The notes under the pieces are model-generated. The model was not told where the DNA came from. It was given only the letters and a program-made list of their open reading frames with translations, and did no database searches. From Primulina eburnea (taxonomy: Eukaryota > Streptophyta > Magnoliopsida > Lamiales > Gesneriaceae), in the NCBI RefSeq assembly GCF_022965805.1, contig NC_133115.1, positions 37,129,321 through 37,193,320 of the forward strand: a stretch of 64,000 nt of DNA, in the 5' to 3' direction. The position numbers and the translations under genes are program-made. Positions 60,467-64,000 of the stretch are shown piece by piece (the stretch's first letter is position 1; each line of letters starts with the position of its first letter).

Positions 60467-61194
60467 TTAATTATATGACGTCGCTTGCAGCTTGTTGATT
60501 ACCGACTTGTCCACCTGGAAAGCCTTGGCCAAAACGTGGACTTTTATAGGCGGATTCGACCCGAAAATGGCGTTGGCAATAGCTATCACACCAGGATTTT
60601 GACTGCTCAAAAAGGCCATGGTGACAGCATTCCCTTGTCCGATGTTTTCTTGGAAATGAATAAGCCCGAATGGGAAGACAAACACATCACCCTTTCGAAG
60701 TACTTCGGAAACGAGACGGTTTTTGGGATCTGATGTCACGAAGCCCGCGAGTACTGTCCCTTCTAGCACAATGAGAATCTCGGAGGCGCGTGGGTGGTGG
60801 TGGGGTGGGACGACCCCACGAGGGGCATAGTCGACTCTTACCGTGGAGATGCCGAGGGTGTTGAGGCCTGGAATTTCATTCACCGTTGGTCGGTTTATGA
60901 AAGATCCCAATGGATTCGAAGTGTTCCCTCGTACCTGAAGGCCTCTAAAAAAAAAGTGATCTGCGGTCACTTGCTTGGGGTCTAGGCAAGGAAATCCGTT
61001 CACTCTAACTGCAAGACATGAGACACATTAACCACAAATATATCAGGAGCGCAAAAACAAATTACTCATAAAATATTACCTGTACTTTTGAAGTCGGCAA
61101 CACAAAAATCTTGAAGGGGACTAGGCTCGTGGGCTTGGGCTAGGGTACCAAGAGTTAATGCTAAGAGAGTTAGGGTTAGCATGAACTTAGCCAT
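60467..61194 (-). CDS. germin-like protein (cupin, apoplastic)
   Basis: Secreted cupin barrel protein; family members bind Mn and some have superoxide dismutase or other activities. Two exons, 61080-61194 and 60467-61008, give 218 aa, the usual length. A signal peptide ([20 protein letters not shown], then [14 protein letters not shown]) is followed by the cupin core. Germin box 1 reads [17 protein letters not shown] and box 2 [18 protein letters not shown], so all four metal ligands (His, His, Glu, His) are present. Two Cys near the N-terminus (DFCVAD and GFPCLD) can form the usual disulfide. It appears intact. Substrate cannot be told from sequence. Confidence 0.93.
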
Positions 61195-62699
61195 CTAATT
61201 TTAATTCCTACTACTGCAGATTGTAATGTATTTGATGCATGCTGGAGTTCTTTCTTAATTTATAAGATAACAATGAAAGACAAAGTCAAATCTACGGGAT
61301 TTTTTCCTTGCACAAATGAAATAAAGAATATTTACGTTACACTTGTTTTAACCATGGACAAAGATCAAGGATTGATGGGAAAATATAATAATTGATTAAA
61401 TTGCCAAGTCTAGCTACTATGCATGCAACGACCCGGTTAAAATATTTCGTTCAACTACACAAATGGATTTGTGGCAAATTATATAATAATTTATATTATG
61501 GACTAGCTAATAGACAAATAAAACATGCATGAACAATTCTAAGTCTTCACTCGACCTTTTCAACTTGCTTTTGGTCATGTAGTAGATGTTCCATTTGAAG
61601 ATAAAAATTAATTAGGGACATGCATTTCAAATGACAAAACTATCTTAAATGCAAAATACAAGGATAATTTTGTCATACATTTTATAACCTACATTTTCAA
61701 AAAATTAGTGCATCTCATTAAAAATATTATCTCATGAGTTTACTACCTTTTTCTTCTGGTACTAAAAGTCTTTATGTTTAAGGTAAGAAGAAGAAGACTG
61801 GCCCATACATTGGAATCTGGGAAGTTTTGATTAAAAGGCCCACAAATGGAGAGCCCATTTCGGATGGAATATTCTGTCAAATATCGAGCTGTACACCAGC
61901 CTGGCAACCGAACGCGAATGTTTTGGCCGATTCCCCCATATCAGCGGTCACGATCTTTTCAAAATATAATGCTTGCTCGTGATTCTTCTTCTATTTTGAG
62001 AATTCCATAGATTTCCTTTCAAACAATTGCAACTGCACTGGGCTTCAACTTCCTCGCCGTGAGTGAGACAGCTCTCGGCTAAAGTTCAAGATTTGATCGG
62101 CATTGTACTATTGGGTTACTTTCCTTTCTCGTGATCTGTGGTTTCTTTCAGAATTCTAGCTTTTCGTTTTTCTGATTTTTCCAATGTTTTGTCAGGGAAA
62201 GGGATAATGTTAATGTGGATGGCTATGACTACTAAATGCTCTAGCTTTGAATGTTTTGGATTACGTTATTTTTTTTCATCTACATTCGATGCTAAAGTTA
62301 TTTACTCGAGTAAATGTCGTGAGTTTATGCTCCATTCTTCTTATGTCGATTTATTCAACTAATATGAAAATAACATGTTTTCTCTGTACGATGAAAGTGG
62401 AACAAGTCTTCATCTCTGAAGGGAAATATATTTTCGTTATTTAATTGATATAATTTATTATCTTAAATAATTTCTCTAATATTATCTTTCCTTGTTGATT
62501 TGATTGAGTATAATAATTAATTGTGGTTTTGCCTATCTAGATAATTATGTTAAGATTTTATTGTGATATAATAACTTCCTTTAAGTCTAGTTTCATTTTT
62601 GATAAGATTATGTGGAATATTGGATTTTACTTTCTAGATATTATCTTTGTGTTAAATATCTTCTAGATATAATATATATGATACTGATTTACATGATAT
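61195..62699. other. germin-like promoter side and possible start of an unseen gene
   Basis: The first few hundred bases should hold the germin-like promoter. Around 61960-62220 the plus strand looks like a plant 5' leader (pyrimidine-rich, CTTCAACTTCCTCGCCGTGAG, possible GT donor), but no coding exon follows; frames at 62138-62444 have no recognisable content. From about 62440 AT-rich sequence may belong to the LTR at the window end. Confidence 0.3.
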
Positions 62700-63291
62700 G
62701 ATACTATCATAGTTGTCAAGGGCGCAAGGCGCACCGAGGCGCACAAGGGCTCAGGAGCCTGAGGCGCAAGGCGCAAGGCGAGACGCGCGCCTTACCGACG
62801 CAAGGCGCACATTTTTTATTTTTTAAAAAAATATATTTATCTTAGAATAATATATTAAAATATAAAATAATTAAGTCACAATGTCACAGAAAACAACAAA
62901 TAATTAATAAGTTCATAATAATAAGTAACACGATTAAATTCTTCAATCATCCACACTTCTGTAATTCTGTTAAGTCTGCACACTTATGCTCTTGTCGTCT
63001 TCTGATATTTAATTTGTCAACTGGGCTGCTAGGGTTTAAGGTTGGGTTGACCTTTTACATTTTAAGTTAATATTAAAAAAAACAGAGTTACTGAATTTTT
63101 TTTTAAAAAAAACAATCTCCGGCGCGCCTAAGGCGCGCCCGAGAGGCCTTCCAAGGCGAGCCCAGGCGCGCGCCTGGTCTCGCCTTTGTAAATAGTTGCG
63201 CCTGGGATTTCCCCAGGCGCAACGCCCGCGCCTGGTGGCGCCTCTCGCCTTGAGGCGAGAGGCGCTCGCCTTTGACAACTATGGATACTAT
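62700..63291. mobile_element. non-autonomous hAT element with 8-bp target duplication
   Basis: GATACTAT lies at 62700-62707 and 63284-63291. Inside, both ends start CATAGTTGTCAA followed by a G/C-rich GGCGC-type subterminal array (many AAGGCGC and GGCGCGCC motifs) around an AT-rich middle. An 8-bp duplication and short inverted ends fit hAT. The 576-bp element has no transposase. Confidence 0.88.
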
Positions 63292-64000
63292 TGATATGTT
63301 TCTAATAGAATTATTGTTTACCATACCTTATAGATTTCTTTATGGAAGATAAACTCTAGGAGAGATGAAAGCTATACATAAGAGGTGATCAACGTGAGGT
63401 GATAGAAGGTGTATAGAGAGAAGATTGTAGAGAGAGACTAAGATAAATTCATAGAGTTTTAGTGGAGGAGTTTTTTTGTGGGAAAGTTTTCGTGTGAGGT
63501 TCTTGGAATTCTTTGTGGGAAAGTTTTCTTGGTGGTCTCTCTTCCTCGGTCAATATTCACTCAATTGTGCACGTTCAGAAATTCTGAGAAAATCCTATTC
63601 AAGATACGTTCTGTGTTTTGAAGAGTGTTGATCCCGTGTTGCTCTGAATGTTGCCAACATCTACAGACAACATCCGTAACGATGTTGACTGAAGATTACA
63701 TCTAATTGATCGTGTTTTTCGGGATCAAGTTTTGCTTTCTTGTTCACGTTTTAATATTGTTGGTTGTTTTAGAAAGCTTTATTTTCTCAACTTGTTGAGG
63801 AAATTGATTTTTGTAATAATCACTAGTGATAGGTTTTTGTGTAAACGGTTTGGTTTTCTAGTGATTAATTTTTGCCATAAGGCACCACACAAGTATTTAT
63901 ATTTGTGCATATTAATCTTGTTCATCTATTTATTTAAAGTGAATTTGTGTTATAAAAGCTAATTTTCCGCTGCGTGTAGATGTTGTCCGAGATGTTGTAA
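63292..64000 (+). repeat. copia-type LTR, 3' part running to the window end
   Basis: Shares with the minus-strand LTR at 45381-46150 the phrases CACAAGTATTTAT and TTCCGCTGC. It ends GAGATGTTGTAA at the window edge, where such LTRs normally finish in ..TTGTAACA followed by a tRNA-Met primer site. The hAT element may be nested in its 5' part. Confidence 0.5.

Noticed and set aside
63036..63324. Arg-rich frames in the G/C-rich region
   Set aside because: They arise from the subterminal repeats of the hAT element.

Overview
This is nuclear DNA from a flowering plant, most likely a eudicot. The evidence is GT-AG introns, a class III HD-ZIP gene carrying an intact miR165/166 site, a germin-like protein, and plant-type LINE, Ty1/copia, Ty3/gypsy, hAT, MITE and caulimovirid sequences. 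The species cannot be told from the window.

Host genes. Three intact genes are seen: a class III HD-ZIP transcription factor of the PHABULOSA/PHAVOLUTA type (27375-32378, minus, 18 coding exons, 847 aa by my splice reconstruction), a single-exon membrane-anchored protein resembling the ERT2 'ethylene-responsive nuclear protein' family (57588-58997, plus), and a two-exon germin-like protein (60467-61194, minus). Two more host loci appear broken. One is a SIT4/PP6 phosphatase-associated (SAPS) gene (9163-16507, minus) with two in-frame stops, a lost splice acceptor, a frameshift and a missing 3' part. The other is a divergently oriented DRT111/SPF45 splicing-factor gene (17000-20957, plus) with three +1 frameshifts. 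As I recall the Arabidopsis map, the order SAPS - DRT111 - HD-ZIP III matches AT1G30470-AT1G30480-AT1G30490 (PHV), so this looks like a conserved block in which only the HD-ZIP gene is still intact.

Mobile DNA. From left to right: a gypsy remnant with a 6.4-kb two-ORF LINE nested in it (14-bp target duplication at 1063/7445); a short LINE tail with an 18-bp duplication (8955-9140); a decayed 5'-truncated copia element (21785-26165, minus) abutting an RNase H-like pseudogene fragment; an almost complete endogenous pararetrovirus (about 34.3-42.5 kb) with primer-binding site, small ORFs, coat, movement, protease-RT-RNase H and transactivator-like ORFs; a copia-type LTR (45381-46150, minus); a very decayed gypsy pol (46.4-49.56 kb) containing a nearly perfect palindromic MITE; a young full-length copia element with 275-bp LTRs and 5-bp duplication (50717-57086) 0.5 kb upstream of the ERT2-like start codon; and a non-autonomous hAT element with 8-bp duplication (62700-63291) next to a copia-type LTR that runs to the window end.

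Most notable points: the microsynteny block with its decayed members; the pararetrovirus with coat-before-movement order, overlapping ORFs, and inverted arms ending exactly at the primer-binding site, which may be the two halves of the pregenomic-RNA leader stem-loop; and the young copia insertion in front of the ERT2-like gene.
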